A DNA stretch of 12,649 nt from JARFUG01 sp050485365 (lineage in GTDB: Bacteria; Desulfobacterota; Desulfuromonadia; Desulfuromonadales; JACZKF01). Below are positions 1-6,238 of this stretch, piece after piece. The position numbers and the translations under genes are program-made. Under the pieces are notes generated by a model. The model had not been told where the DNA came from. It ran no database searches and saw only the letters and a list, made by a program, of their open reading frames with translations. Numbering within the stretch: the stretch's first letter is position 1; each line of letters begins with the position of its first letter. The DNA lies in the NCBI GenBank assembly GCA_050485365.1, contig JBJHBH010000094.1, positions 1-12,649 on the forward strand, given 5' to 3'.

Positions 1-63
1 GACTGTCACCGCGCCGAAAACGCAGGTCCGATCGCCTGCGCCGAGTGCCACATCAGAAACTGA
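1..63 (+). CDS. C-terminal end of a multihaem c-type cytochrome (partial)
   Basis: Frame 1 reads 20 codons and then TGA at 61-63. The tail shows a truncated haem site (D-C-H right at the edge) and a complete CxxCH site (CAECH) eleven residues further on, four residues before the stop. Two haem motifs separated by a short GP-containing spacer at the extreme C-terminus are typical of cytochrome c3/c7 (PpcA-like) proteins, which are periplasmic electron carriers in metal- and sulfur-reducing deltaproteobacteria. Only 20 residues are visible, so the number of haems, the signal peptide and the subfamily cannot be judged. It could equally be the last module of a larger polyhaem cytochrome. It converges on the minus-strand operon that ends at 127. 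Confidence 0.72.
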   Translation, partial: DCHRAENAGPIACAECHIRN

Positions 64-84
64 AAAACCGGCTTCATCCTTTTT

Positions 85-123
85 CGAAGGCTCCCCGTCC
101 ATGCCGCAGACGGGGAGCCTTCG
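85..123. terminator. 15-bp perfect hairpin between convergent genes
   Basis: CGAAGGCTCCCCGTC (85-99) is the exact reverse complement of 109-123, with a 9-nt loop. It lies 21 nt after the cytochrome stop and 3 nt after the stop of the minus-strand thioesterase gene, so it can serve both. Neither side has a classical U-tract: on the + strand the T-run (79-84) precedes the stem. It may be a U-tract-poor terminator or mainly an RNA 3'-end stabiliser. Confidence 0.65.
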
Positions 124-126
124 CGT

Positions 127-567
127 TCATCCGTCCTTGAGAAAGACCTTCGCCAACGCTTCGGCGTGCACCGCGCCGTCGATCTCGATTTTCGCCCGCA
201 CCTCGACGATCCTCTTTTTCTGCTCGATCACCTCGGCCCACACGACGATCTCGGACTCGACCGGCACCGGCCGGCGATATTTCACCGAGAGTTCCGCCGT
301 CACGGGGAGATCGGCCAGCGTTCGTACGGCGTGAACGCAGGCCTCGTCGAGGAGGGTCGCCAGTACGCCGCCGTGCACGACCTCGCTCCACCCCTGAGTC
401 CACGCGGGGATGCGCAACCGGCTCTCGGCTCGGCGACTGGGCGCATCGGTGCAAAATACCGCCTGGAGGCCCCTGTCGTTTTCGGGACCGCAGACAAAGC
501 ATCCGGCGTCCTTGCGCAGCGAGGCCGATCCGCCTCGATCTCTCTTTTCTTTCGGCTCACCCGACAT
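127..567 (-). CDS. PaaI-like hotdog-fold thioesterase
   Basis: 146 residues, close to the usual 130-150 of the PaaI/thioesterase-superfamily hotdog proteins, which hydrolyse acyl- or aryl-CoA thioesters in the cytoplasm. Visible marks are the N-terminal CFVCGPEN segment with a CxxC pair (C23, C26), the HGGVLATLLDEA motif (65-76, with HGG and D74 as likely oxyanion/catalytic elements on the long central helix), and the following strands with ELSVKYRRPVP (92-102). The ATG at 567 has a good Shine-Dalgarno (GGAGG, 6 nt away). It overlaps the upstream C26 gene by 11 nt, which suggests translational coupling. It is the last gene of the six-gene operon. The actual substrate is unknown. The second hotdog protein at the head of the same operon is of a different subfamily. 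Confidence 0.88.
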   Translation of the reverse strand: MSGEPKEKRDRGGSASLRKDAGCFVCGPENDRGLQAVFCTDAPSRRAESRLRIPAWTQGWSEVVHGGVLATLLDEACVHAVRTLADLPVTAELSVKYRRPVPVESEIVVWAEVIEQKKRIVEVRAKIEIDGAVHAEALAKVFLKDG

Positions 568-1375
568 CGTGCCCCTCCCCTCTTCGTTCGGCCGCCAGCG
601 CGGCTTCGGCGATCAACGCCCGGAAAATGCGCCGTTGGATCTCTTCCTGCGGCATGTATTCGGGATGCCACTGCAGCCCGAGGACAAAGGGACTCTTCGC
701 ATGTTCGATCGCCTGCACGACCTGATTGGGCTCGCGAGCGACGGCGGCGATCTCCTCTCCCAGTTTCTTCACCGCCTGGCGGTGCATGGCGTTGACGTAG
801 CACGCATCGGTGCCGAGGATGGTCGAGAGGTGGCTGCCCTTCGCGATCAGGACCTTCTTCTTGGGGAGCACGGTGCGGATCTGAGGCGTCTCGGTGTAGA
901 AGTCGACCAGATCCTGATGCAGAGAGCCGCCGAAATAGACGTTGAGCAGCTGCGCCCCCCGACAGATGCCGAGGATCGGAATGTGCCGCGCCATGGCGCC
1001 GGCGATCAGGTCGTTCTCCAGACGGTCGCGCGCTTCGTCCTTGCGCACCAGGGTGGTGGCGCTGAAGAGGCGGCGCGCGAGAAGAACCACCGGAAAGGTG
1101 ACGAGATTCCTGATGCGGGTGGAGAGGCTCTTTCTCGACTCTTCGCGCAGCGCCGGCAGGATCTCCTGCCGCTCTTCGCCGTAAAGCTCGGGATCGACGT
1201 CGGCCCCCCCTCCGATGATGAGCCCGTCGAGGGTCGCGGTGCCGAGGGGCCGCTTCGGGGTGATCCTTCGGGCGCGCCCGCCGGCCCGGCGCACTGCGAG
1301 CTTCGTGAAGACCCAGGCAGCCTCACCCCCCTTGTCGGGTCCGGTGACGCCGATCAGAGGTCGTTTTCGAGCCAT
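557..1375 (-). CDS. Class-I GATase-like gamma-glutamyl hydrolase (peptidase C26 family), amidoligase-linked
   Basis: 272 residues from the ATG at 1375. An upstream in-frame ATG at 1519 was rejected because it would lie deep inside the previous gene; the chosen ATG has GGAG just before it and starts within the last 22 nt of that gene. The fold is class-I glutamine amidotransferase: LDGLIIGGGADVDPELYGEE (49-68), the nucleophile elbow GICRGAQLLNV with Cys138, and LGLQWHPEYM with His237 and Glu239 completing the triad. The RGAQ signature is that of gamma-glutamyl-GABA hydrolase (PuuD-like) proteins, which cleave gamma-glutamyl amides. Between DPELYGEE and the catalytic region there is an insertion of roughly 30 residues (about 78-123) with an amphipathic hydrophobic stretch (LVTFPVVLLARRLF) absent from ordinary PuuD. 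Its neighbour is an amidoligase, a pairing known in proteobacteria. Substrate unproven. Confidence 0.87.
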   Translation of the reverse strand: MARKRPLIGVTGPDKGGEAAWVFTKLAVRRAGGRARRITPKRPLGTATLDGLIIGGGADVDPELYGEERQEILPALREESRKSLSTRIRNLVTFPVVLLARRLFSATTLVRKDEARDRLENDLIAGAMARHIPILGICRGAQLLNVYFGGSLHQDLVDFYTETPQIRTVLPKKKVLIAKGSHLSTILGTDACYVNAMHRQAVKKLGEEIAAVAREPNQVVQAIEHAKSPFVLGLQWHPEYMPQEEIQRRIFRALIAEAALAAERRGEGHDVG

Positions 1376-2337
1376 CTCTCCGTCTCTTCGGCCAGGGTTC
1401 GCGGATCGGCAACGGGTGCCAGGGCAAGATAGTTTCGGCTCATCTTTTCCAGGCGCGACGGGTCGGCGGCGAGCTTTTCGACCTCGACCCAGGGGTTCCA
1501 CTCCTTGGCGATGCTCCATCCCGGCTCATCGATGAGGCAGTTGGGGAGGCGGTAATGCAGCGCAGGTCGCGGCTTGATCAGATCCCTCTCCACCTCGGCG
1601 GCCATGACAGCATCCAGATCGATCTGCGCCAGCAGCGGCAGCAGGTCGAGGGGGCGGTTTCGTGTGGGATTGTAGTGGAGGTAATCGCGGATCAGCCGGG
1701 CCGGGTCGTAGTTCTCATCGAGCACGAGCGAGACGTAACGCGCGGGGAACTCATCGACGTAAGGGGTGAGCCGGCGGGTGAAGTCGACGTCGGCGCTGCG
1801 CAGAATCCACGGATACAGAACGAGAAAAGCGCGAAGATACCTGAGGATGACGGGCGCTTCGAGCGACGGGATTTCCGGGTTGAAGTGCAGGCCGAAGGCG
1901 AAGCGGATGGCGGAGCGGGTCCCCCGGGCGCCGTGAGCGCGCAACTCTTCGCGCAGCGCTTCCACCGAGTCGAGCCGGTCGAGGGGGATCGGCGGGGTGA
2001 CGATTTCATACGGGACGAGCAGCGACGCCATTTTAAGCAGATGCTGCGCCAGGGCATGGGACGATTCGGGCTGCAGCGCGATCCCCGCCTTCGCCAGATA
2101 GACTTCGTAGCGCTTTTCCTTGAAGAGAACGGCGTCGAGGGTGACGGTGAAATCGCCGAGATCGGTCTGCGTCACGCGGGAGGTGAACTCGTTGATCTTG
2201 CGGACCTCGCCGCCGAAGATCCCCACGACGATGCGCGAGGCGACGTCGGGGTCGATCCCGGCGAATTCGATCTCGACGCCGACCCGGCGAAGATCCCCTC
2301 GGGAATTTCTCATGATGGGGGGCATGCGAAACGTCAT
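1354..2337 (-). CDS. Putative amidoligase (Amidoligase_2 / COOH-NH2 ligase family)
   Basis: 327 residues. The family is a glutamine-synthetase-like ATP-dependent carboxylate-amine ligase predicted to make amide or gamma-glutamyl-type bonds; to my knowledge its substrates are not established. Diagnostic features are the first strand RRVGVEIEFAG with Glu22 and Glu24 (metal binding in GS-like folds), VTLDAVLFK (65-73), YEIVTPPIPLD (110-120), FGLHFNPEI (148-156), the NPTRNRPLDLLPLLAQID segment (223-240), and the C-terminal HYRLPNCLIDEPGWS/EWNPWVEVE block (261-287). The ATG at 2337 follows GGGAG with 8 nt spacing and lies 3 nt after the gamma-glutamyltransferase stop. The Pfam description of this family notes neighbourhoods with a glutamine-amidotransferase-like thiol peptidase in proteobacteria, exactly the gene that overlaps its 3' end here. 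Family assignment is firm; the reaction is inferred. Confidence 0.88.
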   Translation of the reverse strand: MTFRMPPIMRNSRGDLRRVGVEIEFAGIDPDVASRIVVGIFGGEVRKINEFTSRVTQTDLGDFTVTLDAVLFKEKRYEVYLAKAGIALQPESSHALAQHLLKMASLLVPYEIVTPPIPLDRLDSVEALREELRAHGARGTRSAIRFAFGLHFNPEIPSLEAPVILRYLRAFLVLYPWILRSADVDFTRRLTPYVDEFPARYVSLVLDENYDPARLIRDYLHYNPTRNRPLDLLPLLAQIDLDAVMAAEVERDLIKPRPALHYRLPNCLIDEPGWSIAKEWNPWVEVEKLAADPSRLEKMSRNYLALAPVADPRTLAEETERWLENDL

Positions 2338-2340
2338 CGC

Positions 2341-4098
2341 CTAATCTCCCGCCGTCGTGCCGTCGAGGCGCGGGTCGGCGCCGCCGCGCCACTGCGCCCC
2401 GATGCGCTCGATCCCGTGCAGTCCGCTCGTCAGAGTCGTAGACCGAACCGTGTGCCCGAGGGCTTCGAGCGCTGCCGCCTGGGCCTCCAGTGCGCTCCCC
2501 TTCTCGATCTCCAGCGCCTCGCCGCGGTGAACGAAATTGGGCAGGGCAACGGCCTGCTGAACGGACATCTCCCAGTCGAGCACCCCGACCACGGCCTTGA
2601 CCACGTAGCCGATGATGCGGCTTCCGCCGCGCGATCCGATCACCAGCCGCACCTCCCCTTCGTCATCGAGAACGATGGTCGGCGACATGGAGCTGCGCGG
2701 GCGTTTCCCCGCAGCGACGGCGTTGGGATGCGGTCGACCGTTACGCTGCGCGCGAAAGGAGAAGTCGGTCAGCTGGTTGTTCAATAGAAAACCGCCGGCC
2801 ATGATGCGGCTGCCGAAAGGGGCTTCGATCGATCCGGTCAGCGACACGACGTTCCCCGCGGCATCGACGATGCTCAGATGCGAGGTGTTGTCGCCGCCGG
2901 CGTCGACGCGGGCGGCAGCCGCTGCGGGCTCGGAAGGGTTGTCGGGTCCGCCCGGCACGACATCCTTCAGGGCACGATCGAGGCGGATGAGGGCGGCCCG
3001 TTCGGCCAGATAGGCGCGGCTGAGGAGCGCCTCGGTCGGCACCTCGACGAAGGCCGGATCGCCGATGTAGTGGTTGCGATCGGCGAAGGCCAGACGGCTC
3101 GCTTCGGCGATCAGGTGAATCGCCGCGGCCGAGCCGGGCTCCAGCGCCGCGAGATCGAAGTGCTCGAGAATGCCGAGGATCTGCAGCACGGCGATCCCCC
3201 CCGAGGACGGCGGCGGCGCTCCGCAAACCGTCCACGTTCTGTAGGGGCCGCAGACGGGCTCACGCACCAGGGCCGCGTAGCCGCTCATGTCTTCGGCCGT
3301 CATCTCGCTCGGCCACAACCGGCGCGAACGCGCCGCCTCGACGATCTGTTCGGCGAGGGCACCTCGGTAGAACACCTCTTCCGGATCCTCGGCCAGAAGC
3401 CGCAGAGTGCGGGCGAGCTCGGGATTGCGCAGCACCGGATCGTCCAGGCGCCACGGACGCACGAAGGCGTCGCGGGTTTCGGAGAAGATGCGCAGCGAAT
3501 AGTCCGAGGCGATCTGCTCCTGCAGGCGGGGAGGTATCGGGATCCCCTCCTGCGCCAACGCGACGGCCGGTTCGACAAGGTCGCTCCAGGGGAGGCTGCC
3601 GTGGTCGCGATGCGCTCTTTTCAGCATCGCCACCATGCCCGGTACCCCGACGGAGCGGCCGCTGACCACGGCCATCCAGTGCGGCATCGGAACCCCCCAC
3701 ACGGTGAAGCGCTCGGGGGTCGCCCCGAGGGGGGCCGTTTCGCGACCGTCGTAGAGGCTCATCTCCCCCGTGGCACCGTCGCGATACAGCAGAAATCCCC
3801 CTCCTCCGATCCCCGTCTCCGGCGCCTCGACGACCGTGAGCGCCATCTTCACCGCGACTGCGGCATCGACGGCGTTCCCGCCGGCGCGAAGAATCGTCCG
3901 TCCGATCTCCACGGCGTGCGGGTTGGCGGCGCTGACCATGTGGCGATCGCCGGGCAGCGGCGCTTCGATGGGATGCTCGTCGGGCGCATCCGTGCGACCG
4001 GAGGCCGACGGGGTGCACCCCGAAAAGCAAAAGGCAAGCAGGAGCAGAGCCGGAAGCGCTCGTCCCTTGTATGGAAAAGTTTCGGTCGTCAATGTCAT
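2341..4098 (-). CDS. ggt: Gamma-glutamyltransferase, predicted lipoprotein
   Basis: 585 residues, the normal size of the N-terminal-nucleophile enzyme that transfers or hydrolyses gamma-glutamyl groups (glutathione and gamma-glutamyl amides) outside the cytoplasm. Conserved parts are NPHAVEIGRTILRAGGNAVDA near the mature N-terminus, LYDGRETAP with the substrate-carboxylate Arg119, DNTSHLSIVD with the autoprocessing nucleophile Thr405, NQLTDFSF, SMSPTIV, and the oxyanion-hole loop GSRGGSRI (about 489-496). I chose the ATG at 4098, 7 nt after the upstream stop, because it gives a short basic N-terminus, a hydrophobic stretch and a lipobox FSGC with Cys28; the longer frame from 4191 buries this. 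No strong Shine-Dalgarno is seen, so translation may be coupled to the previous gene. A lipid-anchored GGT next to an amidoligase and C26 hydrolase suggests shared gamma-glutamyl substrates (inference). Confidence 0.93.
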   Translation of the reverse strand: MTLTTETFPYKGRALPALLLLAFCFSGCTPSASGRTDAPDEHPIEAPLPGDRHMVSAANPHAVEIGRTILRAGGNAVDAAVAVKMALTVVEAPETGIGGGGFLLYRDGATGEMSLYDGRETAPLGATPERFTVWGVPMPHWMAVVSGRSVGVPGMVAMLKRAHRDHGSLPWSDLVEPAVALAQEGIPIPPRLQEQIASDYSLRIFSETRDAFVRPWRLDDPVLRNPELARTLRLLAEDPEEVFYRGALAEQIVEAARSRRLWPSEMTAEDMSGYAALVREPVCGPYRTWTVCGAPPPSSGGIAVLQILGILEHFDLAALEPGSAAAIHLIAEASRLAFADRNHYIGDPAFVEVPTEALLSRAYLAERAALIRLDRALKDVVPGGPDNPSEPAAAAARVDAGGDNTSHLSIVDAAGNVVSLTGSIEAPFGSRIMAGGFLLNNQLTDFSFRAQRNGRPHPNAVAAGKRPRSSMSPTIVLDDEGEVRLVIGSRGGSRIIGYVVKAVVGVLDWEMSVQQAVALPNFVHRGEALEIEKGSALEAQAAALEALGHTVRSTTLTSGLHGIERIGAQWRGGADPRLDGTTAGD

Positions 4099-4105
4099 CG
4101 TCGGT

Positions 4106-5326
4106 TCAGGTCTGCAACTCGGCGCAGGAGGTGCAGACCTCTTTGGTCCATCGCCATGCGTCGGCATTGGCGCCGGCGAGCGCCCCGGCATCGAGGCGCA
4201 GCTTCGCGCTCAAGGCGTCGCACCTCTGCCAGTCGCCTTTTTCCAGCGCGATGCACAACTTCAGAATATCGTTGAAACGGCCGGGACGCCCGAGGATCGC
4301 TTCCTTGATCTCGCTTTGAAGGGGGACATCCTGAAGCGACTCGGCCAGCGGGCGCCCCAGAAGAGAGTCTAACCGAGAGAAGAGTCCAAGCAAAAAGAGC
4401 TCTGAGCTTCGCTCTTCGAGACCGAGGGTGGGGGCGAGCAACTCGGCCGTTCTGGCGCGGTTCAGGGAACTGACGAGAAACTCGCGAGGGCTCCCCGTGG
4501 CGATTTCGGCGAAGGCGAGCATCGAGATCCATTTGCGGATCTGGGTCTCGCCCAGAAGAACCAGCGCCTGATGCACCGAGCCGATCTTGTTGCGCATGCC
4601 GAACATGACGGAGTTGATGAGGCGCAGCAGTTTGTAGGTCATCGCCACGTCTTCGGTGACGATGGCGGCAACCTCGTCGATATCCATCTGTGGGGCGTTG
4701 ACTTTTCCCGTCAGACGAACGAGGTTCAGCTTCGATACGGGGATGTCCCTTCGCGACACGATGGTCGGCAGGCTGAAGAAGACCCCCTGCACGAGCTCAC
4801 ACCCCAACTCGAAGGCTTCCTGCAGTTGGGCGTCGGTTTCGATGTGCGTGCCGAACATCCGCGTGCCGGCGAGGGCGGCTCGATCTGCGACGGGCCCTCG
4901 CTGTGCAGCGTCGGCGGAAAAATCGATCCGGACCATGTCGGCGAGCTTGGTCAGGGATTCGAACCGCAGGGCGGAAGCGCCGAAGACGAGCTTGTATCCG
5001 TGCGATTTGAGCTTTTGAGAGGCGGCGACGACCTCCCCGTCGGGTTCGAGATCGTCAGGGAGCTGGATGTGGACGTTCTGTCGGGGGAGCGCGGTGAGGC
5101 AGTTGCTGACGAGGACATGGCGGCTGGCGTTGAGGAAGGCGCGCGTCCCTTCGGTCACTTCGCTCAGGCCGAACAGCAGAAAACTGTTCACGATCACCTG
5201 ATAGTGCGCCTTGTCGTTGTCGGCCGAACCGAAATAGTCCTGCAACCCCCGCCGGAAGAGCAGTTCATAGCCGTAGAGACGGCGGCGTTGGTCGTAGATG
5301 GCCTGTCGCGCAATGAAGTGTTCCAC
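4106..5326 (-). CDS. Degenerate EAL plus HDOD domain signalling protein
   Basis: 406 residues from a GTG at 5326 (AGGGA about 9 nt upstream). Residues 1 to about 195 form an EAL-like domain: YGYELLFRRG (18-27) keeps the Glu of EAL, and ETDAQLQEAFELGCELVQGVFFSLP spans 163-187. The DDFG metal-binding stretch of active c-di-GMP phosphodiesterases is replaced by FGASALRFESL (115-125), so hydrolysis is unlikely. Residues about 196-395 are an HDOD domain (DIDEVAAIVTEDVAMTYKLLRLINS, then VHQALVLLGETQIRKW), a catalytically dead HD relative used in regulatory scaffolds. YuxH-type proteins have this EAL-HDOD order. No membrane segment or signal peptide is visible, so it should be cytoplasmic. It is second in the operon, 26 nt after the thioesterase stop. 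A regulatory role is likely; the target is unknown. Confidence 0.9.
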   Translation of the reverse strand: MEHFIARQAIYDQRRRLYGYELLFRRGLQDYFGSADNDKAHYQVIVNSFLLFGLSEVTEGTRAFLNASRHVLVSNCLTALPRQNVHIQLPDDLEPDGEVVAASQKLKSHGYKLVFGASALRFESLTKLADMVRIDFSADAAQRGPVADRAALAGTRMFGTHIETDAQLQEAFELGCELVQGVFFSLPTIVSRRDIPVSKLNLVRLTGKVNAPQMDIDEVAAIVTEDVAMTYKLLRLINSVMFGMRNKIGSVHQALVLLGETQIRKWISMLAFAEIATGSPREFLVSSLNRARTAELLAPTLGLEERSSELFLLGLFSRLDSLLGRPLAESLQDVPLQSEIKEAILGRPGRFNDILKLCIALEKGDWQRCDALSAKLRLDAGALAGANADAWRWTKEVCTSCAELQT

Positions 5327-5352
5327 TCGGTCGATCCCTGGGTGCGAGGTCG

Positions 5353-5739
5353 TCAGTCGCTGCGCTGCGAGCGCAATACGTCATGGCGAGGCAACGGGTG
5401 CGTCTTGCCGCTGCGGTCGACGTGGACGAAGGTGATCGTCGTGGAGAAGACCTCCTTCTCCAGGCTCTCTCCGGGCTCGTCGGCGAAGACGTTCACGCTG
5501 TACTGAACGGAGCTCCTCCCCTGCTCGATCGGAAGGATGCGAAAGCGCAGAATCGCCCCGTTGGCGACCGGCTGGGCGAAGGTGATCCTGTCCATCGCCA
5601 CCGTCACCAGGGGGCATCCGGGAAAGTCGCGCGAAGCGACGAGCCAGGCGAACTCGTCCACCCACTTGAGCATCGCTCCGCCGAACAGAAAACCGTAGTG
5701 ATTGAGATGCTCTTGGCGAACGATGGTGTAGTTGTCCAT
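5353..5739 (-). CDS. Acyl-CoA thioesterase, hotdog fold (YciA/ACOT type)
   Basis: 128 residues from the ATG at 5739, which has a strong GGAGG 6 nt upstream. The frame extends upstream to 5877, but that part crosses a promoter-like site and has no family resemblance. The signature HLNHYGFLFGGAMLKWVDEFAW (11-32) contains Asn13 and the catalytic-type Asp28 of the acyl-CoA thioester hydrolase family, followed by VTVAMDRITFAQPVANG and a C-terminal strand ending in TTITFVHVD. Such cytoplasmic enzymes release fatty acids from acyl-CoA. It is the first gene of the six-gene minus-strand operon, so its promoter (5779-5807) probably governs the whole set. The chain-length preference cannot be read from sequence. 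Confidence 0.88.
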   Translation of the reverse strand: MDNYTIVRQEHLNHYGFLFGGAMLKWVDEFAWLVASRDFPGCPLVTVAMDRITFAQPVANGAILRFRILPIEQGRSSVQYSVNVFADEPGESLEKEVFSTTITFVHVDRSGKTHPLPRHDVLRSQRSD

Positions 5740-5778
5740 AAGAGGCCTCCGCCCCGAGAAGTCTTTTGTCACGCCACC

Positions 5779-5807
5779 AAAGTACCGATTTGCACCCGTC
5801 AGGTCAA
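5779..5807 (-). promoter_or_regulatory. Sigma70-like promoter of the six-gene operon
   Basis: On the minus strand TTGACC (5807-5802) is followed after 17 nt by TACTTT (5784-5779). The -35 matches five of six consensus bases; the -10 is weak (three of six). It lies 40 nt before the thioesterase start and is overlapped by an inverted repeat. Confidence 0.45.
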
Positions 5808-5819
5808 TGGTGCAGGTAC
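5782..5819. promoter_or_regulatory. Two-part inverted repeat over the operon promoter (possible operator)
   Basis: GTACC (5782-5786) and TGCACC (5791-5796) are mirrored as GGTGCA (5809-5814) and GGTAC (5815-5819), around a 12-nt centre that holds most of the -35 box. The left arms are separated by GATT while the right arms abut. It could be a repressor site or a short structured upstream element. No known operator consensus was recognised. Confidence 0.35.
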
Positions 5820-5892
5820 GTGGCATCGCTGCGCGCACGCTCTCGGGATTCCAGCAAGAGGAAAAATTACTGCCCAAATTTCAGGCAAACTG

Positions 5893-5972
5893 TTATCTGC
5901 ACTGAAAGGTCGATGAGTTGGAACGATCTGTCCACAGGTGGACCAAGATTTATCCAGTGAAGCTGTGGATGA
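5893..5972. other. Cluster of weak DnaA-box-like words in the 5740-6062 intergenic region
   Basis: The longest non-coding stretch of the window (5740-6062) holds the operon promoter, these words and the tRNA terminator; no gene is seen in it. Compared with TTATCCACA, the words are TTATCTGCA (5893-5901, 7/9), CTGTCCACA (5928-5936, 7/9), TTATCCAGT (5950-5958, 7/9) and TGTGGATGA on the opposite strand (5964-5972, 8/9). TCCAC-AG-GTGGA at 5931-5942 is itself palindromic. No dnaA, dnaN or AT-rich unwinding element accompanies them, so binding is only a possibility. Confidence 0.25.
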
Positions 5973-6020
5973 ACGGGAGAGGCCGACGAGATTCGCGAAA
6001 AGGACGGGAGGCGGGAGAAG

Positions 6021-6054
6021 AAAAAGGGAGCCAGATTTTTCATCTGACTCCCTT
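6021..6054 (-). terminator. Rho-independent terminator of tRNA-Gly
   Basis: On the minus strand AAGGGAGTCAGAT (6054-6042) pairs with ATCTGGCTCCCTT (6036-6024) across a 5-nt GAAAA loop and runs into five Ts (6025-6021). The one non-Watson-Crick position is G-U in minus-strand RNA but a C-A mismatch on the plus strand, so the element is built for leftward transcription. It starts 9 nt past the tRNA CCA end. Confidence 0.92.
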
Positions 6055-6062
6055 GATTTCTC

Positions 6063-6137
<75 letters not shown>

Positions 6138-6167
6138 TTATGGGTGCCGCTGTCGCGAGCGGGGTTA

Positions 6168-6196
6168 TTAATAACAAAAGGCCCCCGGCAAGTCAA
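6168..6196 (-). promoter_or_regulatory. tRNA-Gly promoter
   Basis: On the minus strand TTGACT (6196-6191), 17 nt, then TATTAA (6173-6168). The stretch after the -10 (ACCCCGC) is GC-rich, as in stringently controlled stable-RNA promoters. The -10 lies within the perfect palindrome GTTATTAATAAC (6164-6175). The tRNA 5' end is about 30 nt downstream. Confidence 0.7.
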
Positions 6197-6238
6197 CACG
6201 AAAAATCCGGAAAAATTTCATCGTGAGCCCCCCTGCTC

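Noticed and set aside
1376..1519. Upstream start for the C26 hydrolase at 1519
   Set aside because: It would overlap the amidoligase gene by 166 nt and add an Arg/Pro-rich stretch that is clearly that gene read in another frame.
2878..4275. Long + strand open frame opposite the gamma-glutamyltransferase gene (also 1555-2787, 410-1432 and 4571-5506)
   Set aside because: High GC produces long mirror frames. Their translations are rich in Arg, Gly, Asp and His with no family motifs, while the minus-strand frames carry clear catalytic motifs.
5740..6062. Replication origin
   Set aside because: DnaA-like words are weak, and there is no dnaA, dnaN, gyrase or parAB gene and no AT-rich repeat block.
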